64,000 bases of DNA from Melastoma dodecandrum (lineage: Eukaryota; Streptophyta; Magnoliopsida; Myrtales; Melastomataceae). Positions 24,641 to 35,600 of the stretch are shown here, piece after piece (within the stretch, counting starts at the first letter, position 1; each line of letters begins with the position of its first letter). Under the pieces are notes generated by a model. That model was not told the DNA's origin and ran no database searches. It saw only the letters and a list, made by a program, of their open reading frames with translations. The stretch is taken from positions 248,001 to 312,000 of the forward strand of contig JARUPY010000083.1 of NCBI GenBank assembly GCA_029817715.1, given 5' to 3'. The position numbers and the translations under genes are program-made.

Positions 24641-25380
24641 GACTCTCAGACCTTACTCCCCCCAAGTGAGAAGTAATCGATTTATTATACGTACTTGATT
24701 CCTTTATAGTTACCTTAGTTGGAGAAGCAATCAAGGAGGGGTAGGCCTATGCCTCTTGATGACATGACTTAGACATCTTTCTCTCCTCTTACGGCTTCCC
24801 TTCGGCGGCAAAGGCATTTTGCCTGTAGCTTTCTGCCAATAATTCTTTAAAGGGTTACTTGCTTTAATCATCTTTAGTTTCATAGGCCTAAGTAGAAGTT
24901 GACTTACCTCCACGAAATCTCCAGAAACTGGATCATACCCAGTAACCGCACGTGCGGATGACACTTGCTGTGACCTAGAATGTCAACGAGGTCCATTTGT
25001 ACATGAAGGGGTTGGTTGGGCCGGTTCAACAATGATCGCCCCTTCCGATGACATGTCTACCAGCTTCAGGAAGTAGTTGACGCAGCAGGGAGTGTACAGT
25101 TGCGACACGGGAATTTTGTTATGAGCTATCAATTTGCATTTCTGGCAAAAGCATTTTCTCATCCAGAAATTGAGCTATTGTTGGACCTGTGCGGATAGCA
25201 TGTACATCCCTCCCAGACGATCCGTACTTATGTTTGATAAATCTCTTCAGGGGGCTTACCGCTTGCTGGGCATTGTTAGGCAAGTTCAGATTCCCCACCT
25301 CTCTAGGCTGTGATTCACTCGTGAAATCTGCATTGTTCGGTTCCTGTCATGTCCCTTGCTGGATATGACTTTCATTAAAA
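24641..25380 (-). pseudogene. Linker region of element 3, protease missing
   Basis: The frame 24731-24964 holds GYDPVSGDFVEVSQL and a basic stretch (KGSRKRRERCLSHVIKRHR), matching 5240-5821 of element 1. In element 1 the protease comes next and only then the CDPLITVNL phrase. Here CDPLVSVNL follows after only about 100 bases. I infer an internal deletion of about 1 kb that removed the protease. Confidence 0.6.
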
Positions 25381-26975
25381 TTTAGCTAGCAGTTGGGTCG
25401 TTCCAAGATCCTGGGCTATTGGCCAAGTGCCTCCCTTGACCTTCCACGACCGTGAGGACCACCTCGTCCTCCTCTACTAGCAGGCTTCTGTTCTGCACCT
25501 GGGGGGCTTCTGATGAGGGTCTGCCTCCTCTGTAGATTGGTAAGGGTGAAACGGGACGTACAGGAGACCAATCCCATGGCCACCTCCTCAAGCGGTGACA
25601 ACTCAAACCAAGCATAATCCTGATTGTTCTGCAAGTACTTTCTGAAGGTATGTCACCTATCAGTGGTATGCGTTTCGTCCATTTGCCACCAACACATGTT
25701 ATTGGCGACTACCTTCATCGGGCATGTGACCACGCCCTTGTCAAGCAAGCGCTGGAACAAGGTGTTCGCAACGATAGTCTCCCCTCGGATCTTTGCCTCC
25801 TGCGTAGAGATTTCGAAGTTAGTTTGTATCATATTAACATCAGTATCAAAGATGTCAAAATATGAATGGCAATTTCATCACCAAAAGGTTTATCATCAAC
25901 CATAGTAACTTCGTCTTCAGGGAAACACAATGCCTTTGACTCTATAAGGTCTTGAATTATATTTCTAAAGGATAGACAATCCCTCATGGTATGGGTAAAT
26001 AACTCATGCCATTTGCAATAATTCCTGTTTTTCTCTCTTTCTGTCTCGGGCACCTTATGTCCTGGTTTCAGCTTGATTCGCTTTCGCTGAAGTAACCAAT
26101 CAAAGACAACATCCACTTTGTTTATATCAAATGAATATTTCCTCTCCTTAGTAGATTTCTGAGACATTTTTGCTTTTGTATTCTTTCTTGCCAAGGGCTC
26201 ACACACAGTAGCCTCGCCCTTCACAAACTCAATCATGTCTACTTCAAGGCTATTTGGCTCCAACTGATACGCTCGAGCAGAATGAGCCTCTTCCATTAAA
26301 AACTGGTGGTATTCAGACACCCGTCTGGCCAAATCATAGAAGTCAATAAACCTTTCTCCTTGTAATTTCTTTTTGAGATGAATGGTCAAGGCATTTAATG
26401 CAACCATCAGTTGCATAACCTCAAATATCGACATGGGCGTGCCGATGTGGGAAAATGCCTTCATACATATATACTGCATTTCTACCCATGATGCCACTGA
26501 TCCTGGCAGTAAGCTCGATTACCAGGTAAAAGCGTCCACCGATAGCGAATTGGGAAGCAATTTCAACTTCCACAAATCGTTATCAGCTGCATCACCAATA
26601 GGGCGAAATGGGTTATGTGCTCCATGGGGGTCATTTCGTCCTCTCCTAAAAAACGGGTAAAATAAGGGACTCGGTATCCCCTGGGTAGGAGAAAGTCTCT
26701 ATCGACATACATTGAACTTGGACTCCTGTACAGACACATGTCTTCTTGTCGAACAGTTCCCGGGACCATTTGTTCCATTCTTGAGTGACTACTTCTCTTA
26801 GGTTCTGTGGTACTCGCTTATTGAACCCGCCATAATTCAGGGGCAAAGTAGCTCCTTGAGTAAATTCGTTAACTGGAGGAGTAAGTTGTTCACCTGCACG
26901 GAACAATTTCTCATTAGCAGGTGATCTTATGTAGAAACTATCTCCCAGAGGCAGATTCACCTTGCTAGTTCCCAA
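25381..26975 (-). pseudogene. Gag region, element 3 (C-terminal and core)
   Basis: The order on the minus strand is as follows: an N-terminal part (NLPLGDSFYIRSPANEKLF, 26646-26975); the gag core in two frames (LGEDEMTPMEHITHF near 26640; MASWVEMQYICMKAF at 26497); KYSFDINKVDVVFDWLLQ; a C-x2-H-type knuckle (YCKWHELFTHTMRDC near 26000); and the FELSPLEEVAMGLV motif near 25590. A 222-residue frame (25829-26497) is undisturbed, while the rest is frameshifted. It is homologous to gag of elements 1 and 2. Confidence 0.75.
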
Positions 26976-27379
26976 TGTTAGATTTGTTCCTTACTCCTTC
27001 TAAAAGTGATTTACTATGGCGATGGGTGTTAAATGTCATATTAATTTCCAATCTCATTTAGTGTGGTTGGGGTGATGTTAATGGCCTTGGTAATGGGTGA
27101 AGTTAATGACCCCGGAATTGAGGTACATTAAATCCTTTCTCTAGATCTTTCCTAAGACACTATAAAAGGAGAAGCACTCTCCAAATATTGTATGCGTGTA
27201 AGAAAAAGACCAAGAAGGTATTCTAGTCATAAGAAAAATAAAAGGCTGCGCAGTTAGCCAAAATATCATCTCCAAATTTCCTTGTTCCTTATTTATAGAA
27301 ACACTTCGATGTGTCGCAGTAGTTCCGCAAACCCCTTCCTGTGATACAGCAAAGCACCGCTTTCCAAACAACCCTAACA
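26976..27379 (+). mobile_element. 404-bp solo LTR inserted in gag of element 3
   Basis: It begins TGTTAGATTTG and ends ACCCTAACA, a TGTTAG...CTAACA inverted pair. It interrupts the gag frame, which continues on both sides (SSFAPH ahead, GTSKVNLPLGD after). A TATA box (ctataaaagg) on the plus strand at about 27161 supports a plus-strand LTR. No exact target duplication is seen next to the ends. Size and ends fit a Copia-type LTR. Confidence 0.65.
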
Positions 27380-28033
27380 ATGGGGGGCAAAACTGGAATT
27401 TCTATTCAATTCGCTCTGCACCCCACTGTCCTCATCCACTGGGTTCCTTGCATACACTGCACTTGGTCTATTCGGACCAGGCAAACATGAGGAGGAAGGT
27501 CTAAACGGGGATATTTTCTCTTCAGGAATTTCATACATATCTATGTCGCCACGATTGACGTTTCCCCATGTGTCATCCTCCAGAAAAGTCATAGCTCGCT
27601 TCCTAGTCGCCGCACGTTGAGCATCCCCCATGAAAGAGTTTTCTTGCTCAAAGGGATCACTCGGTTTTGAGTTAGATGGCGTCTTAAGGAGACCCTTCAT
27701 CATCTCCCGCATTTCGGCCATGTTTCGCATATGCTCCTCACGCAATCCGGCTATATGGCACGCATTTTCCTCTCGCATTCCAGAAATATTGCGCCCCATT
27801 TCCTCTCGTATTCCAGAAACATTGCGCTCAATGTATTCTCGCATTCCAGTCATATTTTTTTCCATGTTTCCCTGCATAGTGCCCATGTTACTCTTCATAT
27901 CACTCAATTCCTTATGAAACTTCAGCCTTGATATGAACTTAGAAGGGGTATGTACAGCTGCAGGGGGCTGGAAAATTGAAACTTGGCTTCCTTGAGCTGT
28001 ATTTCTCTCAGCCAGCGGTCCCTTTAAACCCAA
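27380..28033 (-). pseudogene. Gag N-terminal extension with 11-residue repeats, element 3
   Basis: The open frame starts MGLKGPLAERNTAQG and contains about five tandem 11-residue units of the form R-N-x-S-G-x-R-E-E (27720-27880). This predicts a hendecad coiled coil, and the DNA shows a 33-bp period. It then reads ENSFMGDAQRAATRKR and EDDTWGN. The same downstream part (DRENCLWEMFDAQRN) recurs in the pol-less element at 37256-37675. The frame is cut by the 404-bp LTR. It probably serves multimerisation of Gag, which is inference. Confidence 0.65.
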
Positions 28034-28121
28034 ATTTTTCCCATCAGTCGGAGGATTCGAGAGGATCCTGCTAGTTTGAGCTCCTAGTGTTCCTCGCCAT
28101 TTTAAATGGACAAATTCGTTG

Positions 28122-28140
28122 CTCCCACTGTGGTCACGAA
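28122..28140 (-). other. Primer binding site (tRNA-Arg type), element 3
   Basis: On the minus strand TCGTGACCACAGTGGGAGC corresponds to the shared site TGGCGACCACAGTGGGAG with changes in the first bases (CG lost). It lies 4 bp from the LTR edge and just upstream of the gag frame. Confidence 0.7.
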
Positions 28141-28144
28141 AAAA

Positions 28145-28913
28145 TGTATTCGCGTTGGAAACGGATCACGTCGAAAATATTTGGCACGAACACTCACAGG
28201 AATTCGGATGTGGTCACCGGTAAAAGAAAATGCAAATGATTGTATTAACGATTGATTATAAATGATGTCTTACAATTAAATGGAAAAGCTTACAGCCATG
28301 CAATGTAAAAGGAATGAAAAAACATATGGTGGAGACGCCGTAGACTTGCTGTCGACACCGTAAACTTAGAGATTGGTACGGTGAAATCGGATCTCCGGTG
28401 GCGTGATGGATGAGGATGTGGACGAAGGCTTGATGGAAGGATGATTCGGATGCAGGTTTGGGAACAAGAAACTGGAAAGCGAAGCGTTGGGGAATTGAGA
28501 ACTAAGAGCTGTTAGACAAACAATGCACTTTTGGCCTTAGATAAAAGTCTATGTCTTTTCAGAAGATCTTTCCTCCTTTTATATTGAATCTTATGCGCTC
28601 AAGATATATGTCACGTCTCCCATATTTTTCTCCATCAGAATGTCACCTCAAGTTCTGGGGACGTGGTTTTCTTAACTGATTTTCTGAGATCTCGGAATCA
28701 AGATCCCCTTTGTCCCTGGTAGACTTCTTCGTCGCTTGCATGGACTCATTCAACATTATTCCTCGTAGACTTAGTGGCCTTACCTCCCGCAGATCCCTCG
28801 TAGACTTGGTATGGGTTCGCGTCCTTTAATCTTTACTTCACGGACTGACATAATGGGTTTTTATACGGGCTAGTATTAAGAATTAGGCCCGAGATTTTTC
28901 ATCTTTATCAACA
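28145..28913 (-). repeat. 5' LTR of element 3
   Basis: The left end is TGTATTCGCG on the plus strand and the right end is ATCAACA at 28913. A minus-strand TATA box (caatataaaagg) lies at about 28574-28585. The sequence is homologous to 17841-18406 and, at its inner edge, to the LTR at 37815-39057 (aacggatcacgtcg, atatttggca). The word cgtagactt recurs in it. Confidence 0.85.
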
Positions 28914-30134
28914 TGCGGAACTTTTACAGGATTTTGGTGTTCATCTCTTCTTTGACTGGTCAAGGGAAGGGGTCTGTGAAAGAACTGACGATCGTTGCAT
29001 TCTTTTCCAAAGCGACCAAATTGTAGTGATGGGAAGGTCATCCGTCCACTTTGTTTGGGTTGGTGTGTTAGAAAAACATGGCAAAAGGCGCGAAACGTCG
29101 TGTCGTGGGATTACCATATTTTTAATCTCACTTTTTGTCCAATTCAAAATTTTGTGACCTTGTCCGCAAGTTTCATGCAGTAAAAAGGTTTTTAAAATCG
29201 GGGCTAACAAGTTCCTTCCCACTTAAGTACTGAAATTTCTTGTCGGAACTTTGACCTCAAGGTCAACTCAAAGTCGTTGTTTTATTCGAAGAACCAAAGC
29301 AGGCGACATCATCTCAACCGACCCTAATCCTTTACAACGTCGAAAGTAGTGGTGCAAAGTTTTGTTTCAATTGTCCGAAAAAATTTTAAGGAATAATTTA
29401 AAAATTCCTTAAATAATATTTCGAAATCGAATTTTATAAAACTAATTTCACTCGTTACGGAAATCGATTTTACCTAACTTACCAAATCACTCAAGGAAAT
29501 CGCCTTTGTAAACACCGACTTCGAAATATTATTTAGTAAATTTTAAAACTATTTATCATGTTTCATGAACTTCTCGACTAATGTTAATTTGGGACAAAGC
29601 AAGTGCAACTTAAGTTTGAGCTATGAATGGAACTTCGGCGACTAACTATTCAAGTCCTTGTTTAGGCCAGTGTCCATGGGCAATGCTTTTCGACGAAGAT
29701 AAGCGGACAAAATTGTAGGACTCACATCACAATTGCATTTCCTCTGCTATCCAAGTTCATTTCCCTGATTGGGAGTTTCGTCTTTTCGATTGACGGACGT
29801 ATTTGTGAGAACCTACGGAAACTGTGGATGTAGAAACAACAAATTTTCTTCAAGGCACGCATACGAATTTATGAGGATGGAGCTGATCTCTTTCCTCATC
29901 CTTGGTACACTGTCCGGCCCCCTTTACTCCTCTGATGGAACCGGAGCTGTCGCAGACATTGCGAAGCAATTACTCTGGTTTTTCCTGACTTTTATCTCTA
30001 TACAAGTGTGACAGACATAGAAGTTCGACGACTTGCTAAGAAATCATGTCACATTGACATCCGTAGCGGGTCTGGCACAGCCATCACCACAGTGCTCGAT
30101 TACGAGCATGTACGTTTGCATTAAAACAAGAAAA
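28914..30134. other. Intergenic sequence, no feature recognised
   Basis: About 1.2 kb between the retroelement and the RING-H2 gene. Short open frames (for example 28941-29222 minus and 29769-30011 plus) show no family motif. AT-rich stretches near 29370-29560 contain palindromic words but no terminal inverted repeats that I could pair. Confidence 0.4.
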
Positions 30135-30494
30135 TCAGAATCCTGCCGCGTGAAATGATGAAAACCAAAGGGAAAGCTCTTCGGTGACTTCTTCCCCTGC
30201 ATAAAGGGTATCCTCTTCATCCACCAAGGACCTGCATAAGGGGCACGTCCGATGCTGAGCCGTGAACCACTTGAGGATGCAGCCACCATGAAACTCATGC
30301 CTGCAAGGGAGTGCTTGGACAGTCACGCCGTCCTCCTCCAACCTTGACAGGCACACGCAGCACAGCTCCCATTCTCTGTAGGGCTCACCCACACCTGACG
30401 TGACGACAGGATGGACAGTAAACACAGAACCTGCTTTCGGGTTGAGGATTCGAACCAGGTCAGTCATGAACGATACCAGATCAAGGAGAACCAT
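30135..30494 (-). CDS. Small RING-H2 E3 ubiquitin ligase, RHA2-like
   Basis: A single-exon frame of 119 residues. The RING-H2 ligands are Cys45, Cys48, Cys64, His66, His69, Cys72, Cys84 and Cys87, spaced C-x2-C-x15-C-x-H-x2-H-x2-C-x11-C-x2-C. A Trp at 76 and Pro at 85 are positioned as in active E3 ligases that contact E2 enzymes. The N-terminal 20 residues are hydrophobic (VLLDLVSFMTDLVRIL), as in small plant RHA-type proteins. It would transfer ubiquitin to unknown substrates. It is shorter than many RHA2 relatives (about 150 residues). It lies on the same strand as the F-box gene, 867 bp downstream of it. No frame damage is visible. Confidence 0.8.
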   Translation of the reverse strand: MVLLDLVSFMTDLVRILNPKAGSVFTVHPVVTSGVGEPYREWELCCVCLSRLEEDGVTVQALPCRHEFHGGCILKWFTAQHRTCPLCRSLVDEEDTLYAGEEVTEELSLWFSSFHAAGF

Positions 30495-31361
30495 CCGGGA
30501 TTTCCTTAAATCTCTCTATCTATGTCTCCCTTTATCTTCACTTACGAGGGGAGATGGAAATGCAAGTTGTGTGCGGAGTTAAGACTAAGGTTTATGAGGA
30601 GGAGGTTGGGAGGGTGACAAAGTATTAGCAGGATTAGTTGAATTGTACCCGATTGAAAATGGCCACCAAATTAAAAGATGTTGCGCCTAAGCATGACAGT
30701 TACTCTTTATCATAATTGGACTTTGACCCCCCCCCCCCCCGGCCCGAGGCATTTTATTCTTCAGTATAATTCACTTGCATTATGTACTCACGTCGATATC
30801 GATTGTTCTGCTCCAGCAGGTATGATCACATAAGAATTTCAACAGTTTTGTATCTTCAAAAGAAAAGCAAAACGGAGGCTATCAATATGAACACAACACT
30901 TAGACCTTGTTTGGTTCTCCCAAAGGTTTTTGGAATGAAATTCATCACGGGTTTCTACACTTAACAAAACCGATCATGTTTCGAATTCATTTTTTCCAAC
31001 AAACATAACCTCAAAGTGAAGTTGAGTGGAAATTAATCAAGTTTGGCCTTCCCAGTTTAGTAGTTATAGCCTTAACATTTACATCAGTCTGAAATTCGTG
31101 TTTCTAAAAGCAGACTAGGGATCGCAATCGCTTGACTACAGACCACACTATTAGTACCAAACCTGAGATCAGCTAACTTCACAAAGTCCTCTGTGGCCAT
31201 GCCCTGTCAGCGGCGATGTAAACTGCAAGACAACTCGGGCAAGCTTGACTAACTTCCACATGACCATATCCATACCATAACCAAAAAGGACATCCTCTTA
31301 CTGAGAATGCAAGCTAAAGGATCCATCATCCCCATCTTCTGGTATAATAGAAAATCTCAAT
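30495..31361. other. Spacer between RING-H2 and F-box genes
   Basis: This contains the presumed promoter of the RING gene and the 3' end of the F-box gene. A run of 14 C residues is present at 30727-30740. No coding region or repeat family was recognised. Confidence 0.4.
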
Positions 31362-32540
31362 TCAGAAAACTGGCCATAGAGTTCTCCAAAACTCGGGCAT
31401 TGATACCAGCCTCTTGACACTACGATCTACGAGATCAAACACATAAACTTTACCTTCAAAGAGTCCGCACCGACCCTTCTCAGTAAAATATATGCGATTC
31501 TCCCCACACCTTGAAAAACCATCCATGGAAATACAGAACGAGCTGGATTCCCCAATGAACATGACCATTCCCCTCAACTCATTTATTTCATCCCACTTCC
31601 CCCACTCCTGATCCAACCTATACAACTTGAAGTCGATCGTTCTGTAACAACAAAGTCTAGGGTGTTGGCTCTCCTGACAATTGTAGTCCTGCTCATACCT
31701 ATCCACAACATACAAATCCCCAAGGTACTCCAACAAGTGCTTCTTCTGGCCAACACCGCACAATGGTGGCGAGAACTGCACAGTGCGATGGCACGAGTCA
31801 ATCCAGTGGACCGTACCAAACCTGTCAACAGCATAGACTTGTCTATCCCGAATTGAGAGATCATCATATGCAACCTCCATGGAGGTTCCCTCCCAAACAG
31901 GGGCCTTCCAATGAACGTCCCCATACCTCCAGTACCGCAGACTGCCTTCTCTCGTCAGAGCAAAAGCTACGCAATTCCTCAAGTCATGCCTCAGGTAGTC
32001 CCGAAGGAAAACTACCTTTGATGAATTTCTCCCGATCACATACTCCCTACAAACCTCACTCACCCGAAACTCATTAAATTTAACAGTTTGAGGGAAATTA
32101 GCGGGTTTATACTTGATGGGTCGCTGAGAAACTGTGCTGATCAGACGAGGGGAACCCGGGTGACTTTCGTCCACTTTGATCAGCCACCCCTGGGGAGAGC
32201 CAACTTCATCGGATGGCTCGAGACGATAGACGATGAACCGAACGAGGGAAACGGAGGTCATCGGGTAAGTGAAGGAGGGGACGACTAGTGGGAACTCAGG
32301 CTGACGGGAATTGCGTGGGATGGGGAGGGAGCGCCAGGAGGAACAGACGCTTCTGAAGCGGAGGAGGTCGATATGGGAGTCGAGGTGTCCGCCTATCACA
32401 CTCCATAACTCCTTGGGGAGATGAGGAGTCGGAGGTGCAGCTGATTGTTGATGCTTCTCTTCCAGCTCCATCCCCATCACCTCCATATCCCGTCTGTCGA
32501 TCAAGAAATGGTGATTTCTAGGCCGGTCAACTCTTCGCAT
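31362..32540 (-). CDS. F-box protein with DUF295 (KIB/SKIP23-like) domain
   Basis: Intronless frame of 392 residues, typical for this family. The F-box is at about residues 40-76 (LPKELWSVIGGHLDSHIDLL then RFRSVCSSWRSLP). The DUF295 region covers about 190-385, with WRYGDVHWKAP, VYAVDRFGTVHWID, the LYRLDQEWGKWDEI signature and the terminal VYVFDLVDRSVKRL. F-box proteins link substrates to an SCF ubiquitin ligase through Skp1/ASK. DUF295 presumably binds the target, which is unknown here. The first Met is at 32540, but Met19, Met22 or Met24 could equally be the start, since the F-box begins only near residue 40. A close paralogue lies at 63340-64000. A Mutator-like element begins about 100 bp upstream of the start codon. 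Confidence 0.9.
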   Translation of the reverse strand: MRRVDRPRNHHFLIDRRDMEVMGMELEEKHQQSAAPPTPHLPKELWSVIGGHLDSHIDLLRFRSVCSSWRSLPIPRNSRQPEFPLVVPSFTYPMTSVSLVRFIVYRLEPSDEVGSPQGWLIKVDESHPGSPRLISTVSQRPIKYKPANFPQTVKFNEFRVSEVCREYVIGRNSSKVVFLRDYLRHDLRNCVAFALTREGSLRYWRYGDVHWKAPVWEGTSMEVAYDDLSIRDRQVYAVDRFGTVHWIDSCHRTVQFSPPLCGVGQKKHLLEYLGDLYVVDRYEQDYNCQESQHPRLCCYRTIDFKLYRLDQEWGKWDEINELRGMVMFIGESSSFCISMDGFSRCGENRIYFTEKGRCGLFEGKVYVFDLVDRSVKRLVSMPEFWRTLWPVF

Positions 32541-32634
32541 TAGTCCTCGTTTCTCCGTATTCCCTGGTTTCTTTGCAATTTCCCTTTTCTTAATTTATTT
32601 ACATTTTGCAGGAAGTTTCATTTCTGCCTGCCAT

Positions 32635-32643
32635 CTTTATTAC
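32635..32643. repeat. 9-bp target duplication, left copy
   Basis: CTTTATTAC at 32635-32643 is repeated exactly at 36154-36162, on the outer sides of the long-TIR element. A 9-bp duplication is the hallmark of Mutator-like insertion. Confidence 0.85.
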
Positions 32644-35600
32644 ATACGCGGCCAACGTTCGTGAAGTCCCGCCATGTACGAAGCGTAATCTTTTCATATA
32701 AATATATGAAACTTGACTCCACTTTCGTATATTTAACGTAGGCATCGATATTAATTTCGTACATATTTCGTACATTTATATGATTTTGTACGAAAAATCT
32801 TATCATATATACATTTTTTTATATTATATACATTTCATACATGTGTACAATTAATGTACGAATAATGTATATTTGTACATTTTTCGTACATTACGATGAG
32901 TTTATTGGCTAATTCTTGTACATATGTGTGAAATATGTATGAAATAAATTGTACATTTATACGAAAAAGTACAAAGTCAAAAAATGTATATTTCCCCTAC
33001 TTCGTACATATTTTATACATATGTACAAGAATTTCCTAACAAACGCAGAGTAATGTACGAATAATGTACATTCGTGCATTATTCGTACATACATACAAAA
33101 AATATACAAAGGCAAAATATACACATCTCCTCTTATTTCATACATATATATAAGACTTTTACAACAAACCCATAGTAATGCACAAATAATGTACATTCGT
33201 ACATGATTCGTACATTAGTGATACATATATACGAAAAATGTACAAAGTCAAAACATGTACACATCCTCCTACTTCATACAAATTTCATACATATGTACAA
33301 GAATTTCTCAGCAAAGCTAGAATAATGTACCGATAATATACGCGTACATTCTCGTACATTACATGTACATATGTACAACAAATGTACAAATTCAAACCTT
33401 GTATAACTCCCTTTTTTTTCATACACATTGTTAACCTTGATTTTGATGATGAGCTTGATTAGCTATGTTATAAAATCATAGCGTTGTGTTGCTGTAACAC
33501 TTCGCTTGTCTTTGATGATAAGCTTGAGGAAGAAGATGTTGTATTACAGTAAGGTGTCGCTGTAATAATTTGTCAGTCTTTTTGTAAAAGCGGAAATAAT
33601 TAATTTTTCAGAATAAATTAATGAAATTAATTGACATTTCGAATGGTCCAGATAAATTTGATGTTCAATCATTATCTGGATGTTCTAAATATTCTAATTT
33701 ATTTTAGAATATATTTTACCATAATTATGGTTATAAAGCCTTTTTAATTATGGAAGTTAATCAAAATTTTTTGATTAATTTCATTTATAAGAGGAAAACT
33801 TATCTTTAGTGATTAGATTGAGCAAAGTGTTGCTGAGCTACCACTAGCGTGAGTTGTATGTTGCTGCCTGACAGTAAGCTGTTAATATAGTGATACGCTT
33901 ACTTAATGAATATTTGGAAATAAATATTTCATGTTTACATTATATTTTGATTTTACTCAGAATATATGTCTAAGTGTCTAAATTCGTTGAATGTTATGTA
34001 AATATCTTCAATTCATAAGTTTAGGCATCTCAATATTATGATATTTGCTTTCCAAGTTTATATTTGGAAACAAAATATTTTGTTCTGATTATTTGTAGTA
34101 GAGCTACACTGTAAGGAGCTAAATCATCAACTCAACTAATTTTGTTTTTTATTTAACTCTAATAATTTATCTGAATTGATTATCATTAAGTAAGTTACCA
34201 TACAAGTTATGGAAACTAATCTTCTCATTCGGATGAGGATATTAACCAAGGGAAGTTACCGTTGTAGACTTACCTTCTCGGGCGCAGCAACTATCTACTT
34301 AGAATGCGTCTGAACTTTTGGAAACAAATCATGAAGATTGTATCAACGTATCTGGACATCTTCCATGAACCTTTCTCCATTAAATTCAGACTAGGACATC
34401 AGACACAGGAGCCTTTGTACGTCTAAGTGGTCTGAGTGGTTATCCAAAGCCTGTGTGATTTAAGTGAAGCTTTGGGGACCGGTGGAGAACAGAATATGCT
34501 AAGTGATCACCTGGTTCTTACCTCTTTCAATCTTCGTGTGGGAATGCCAAGGGCTGAATGCGACCTTGATCGTCGTGAGAGGGACTGAGTGTCCTCAGTT
34601 CGTTCAACGAGCGGCTGGCGAATCGTCTAAGGGAAGCTAAGTGATACCGGCTCTGAATTCAGTAACAGTTGCTGACCCATCGACAAGAAGCCATTCTTGT
34701 CGTGTCTTTTTGCAGGGAAGTCTCGAGCCTACGTAGTTTGAGCAGTTAGACACGCACTTGGGGGTGCGCTAGAAGTCTCGTGCCTGTAGGGTAGAGCAGG
34801 AGTTGGAAACACCGCCAGAGTGGAAAGAGGTCCTCCCAAGCATATGGGTGCTGTACAGAAGTCTCGACCTCCTGAGGTATAGTTGATCAGGTTGCGTGGG
34901 AGCCGCCGGTGCTAAAAATTCCACCATGGGCACTGGGTGTACAGTGTAGTGAGTCACAAAAGCTGTGTGGAAATCTTCTACTGAGCTTTCAAGTGCTGAA
35001 GCATTCCTCTACTGTGAAACAGAAATGGGCTACTCTCAGAGAAGTCGTTCTTCACTATAAGGAATCATTTATGAGGATTTATACTCTAACACAATGTTAT
35101 CTTTGTGCTTTGATCGACAGGCTTACGCCTATGCGACAACGTGTTGTATGAAAATCCTTCGAACAATCAACTACTGAGCGTCAGCATCACTCTGCTGGAA
35201 ATGAGAAGATGTCCACTATGTGAGGAGCTGATCGTAGGCCAAGAGTGATATATTCTTGTAAAGGATTCTAAATCTCACTATGTGAGAAATCGAAAGCCTA
35301 GTGCAAGGGCTTGCACCTATTATATTATATAGTGGAATCACCTCGTTGGCGGAAAGTGGATATAGGTCGATTAAGACCAAACCACTATAAACTACTGTGT
35401 CCATTACGATCACGCAAACACTCGTACGAAACCTACTCGACAAAATCGTAACGGTTACAACGAAGCAGATCTCATAATCTGAGAAACGCTCTGCAGTGAT
35501 GCAGTACGCTTCCACATTCACTGAGAAAGGGCGAAAAAGTTACAATCACTAATTCACCCCCCTCTTAGTGCACCTGAACGATCCAACACATATGTACAAG

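Larger units (their letters stand above)
17841..28913 (-). mobile_element. Near-complete Tat-like Ty3/gypsy element 3 with antisense PMD gene
   Basis: Both LTRs are present in the same orientation: 17841-18406 (3') and 28145-28913 (5'). On the minus strand the interior is PBS, gag, linker, RT, RNase H, second RNase H and integrase. Then comes a plus-strand (antisense) PMD gene, a PPT and the 3' LTR. By eye the aligned parts of the LTRs differ at about 6 percent. No protease is present, the integrase core is deleted, and a 404-bp solo LTR sits in gag, so it is not autonomous. No clean target duplication was identified. Confidence 0.85.

Noticed and set aside
28941..29222. 93-residue minus-strand frame beside the 5' LTR of element 3
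   Set aside because: No family motif and no supporting splice or repeat evidence.
30727..30740. Run of 14 C residues as a possible structural element
   Set aside because: An isolated homopolymer in a spacer without partner G runs; its length is also prone to sequencing error.
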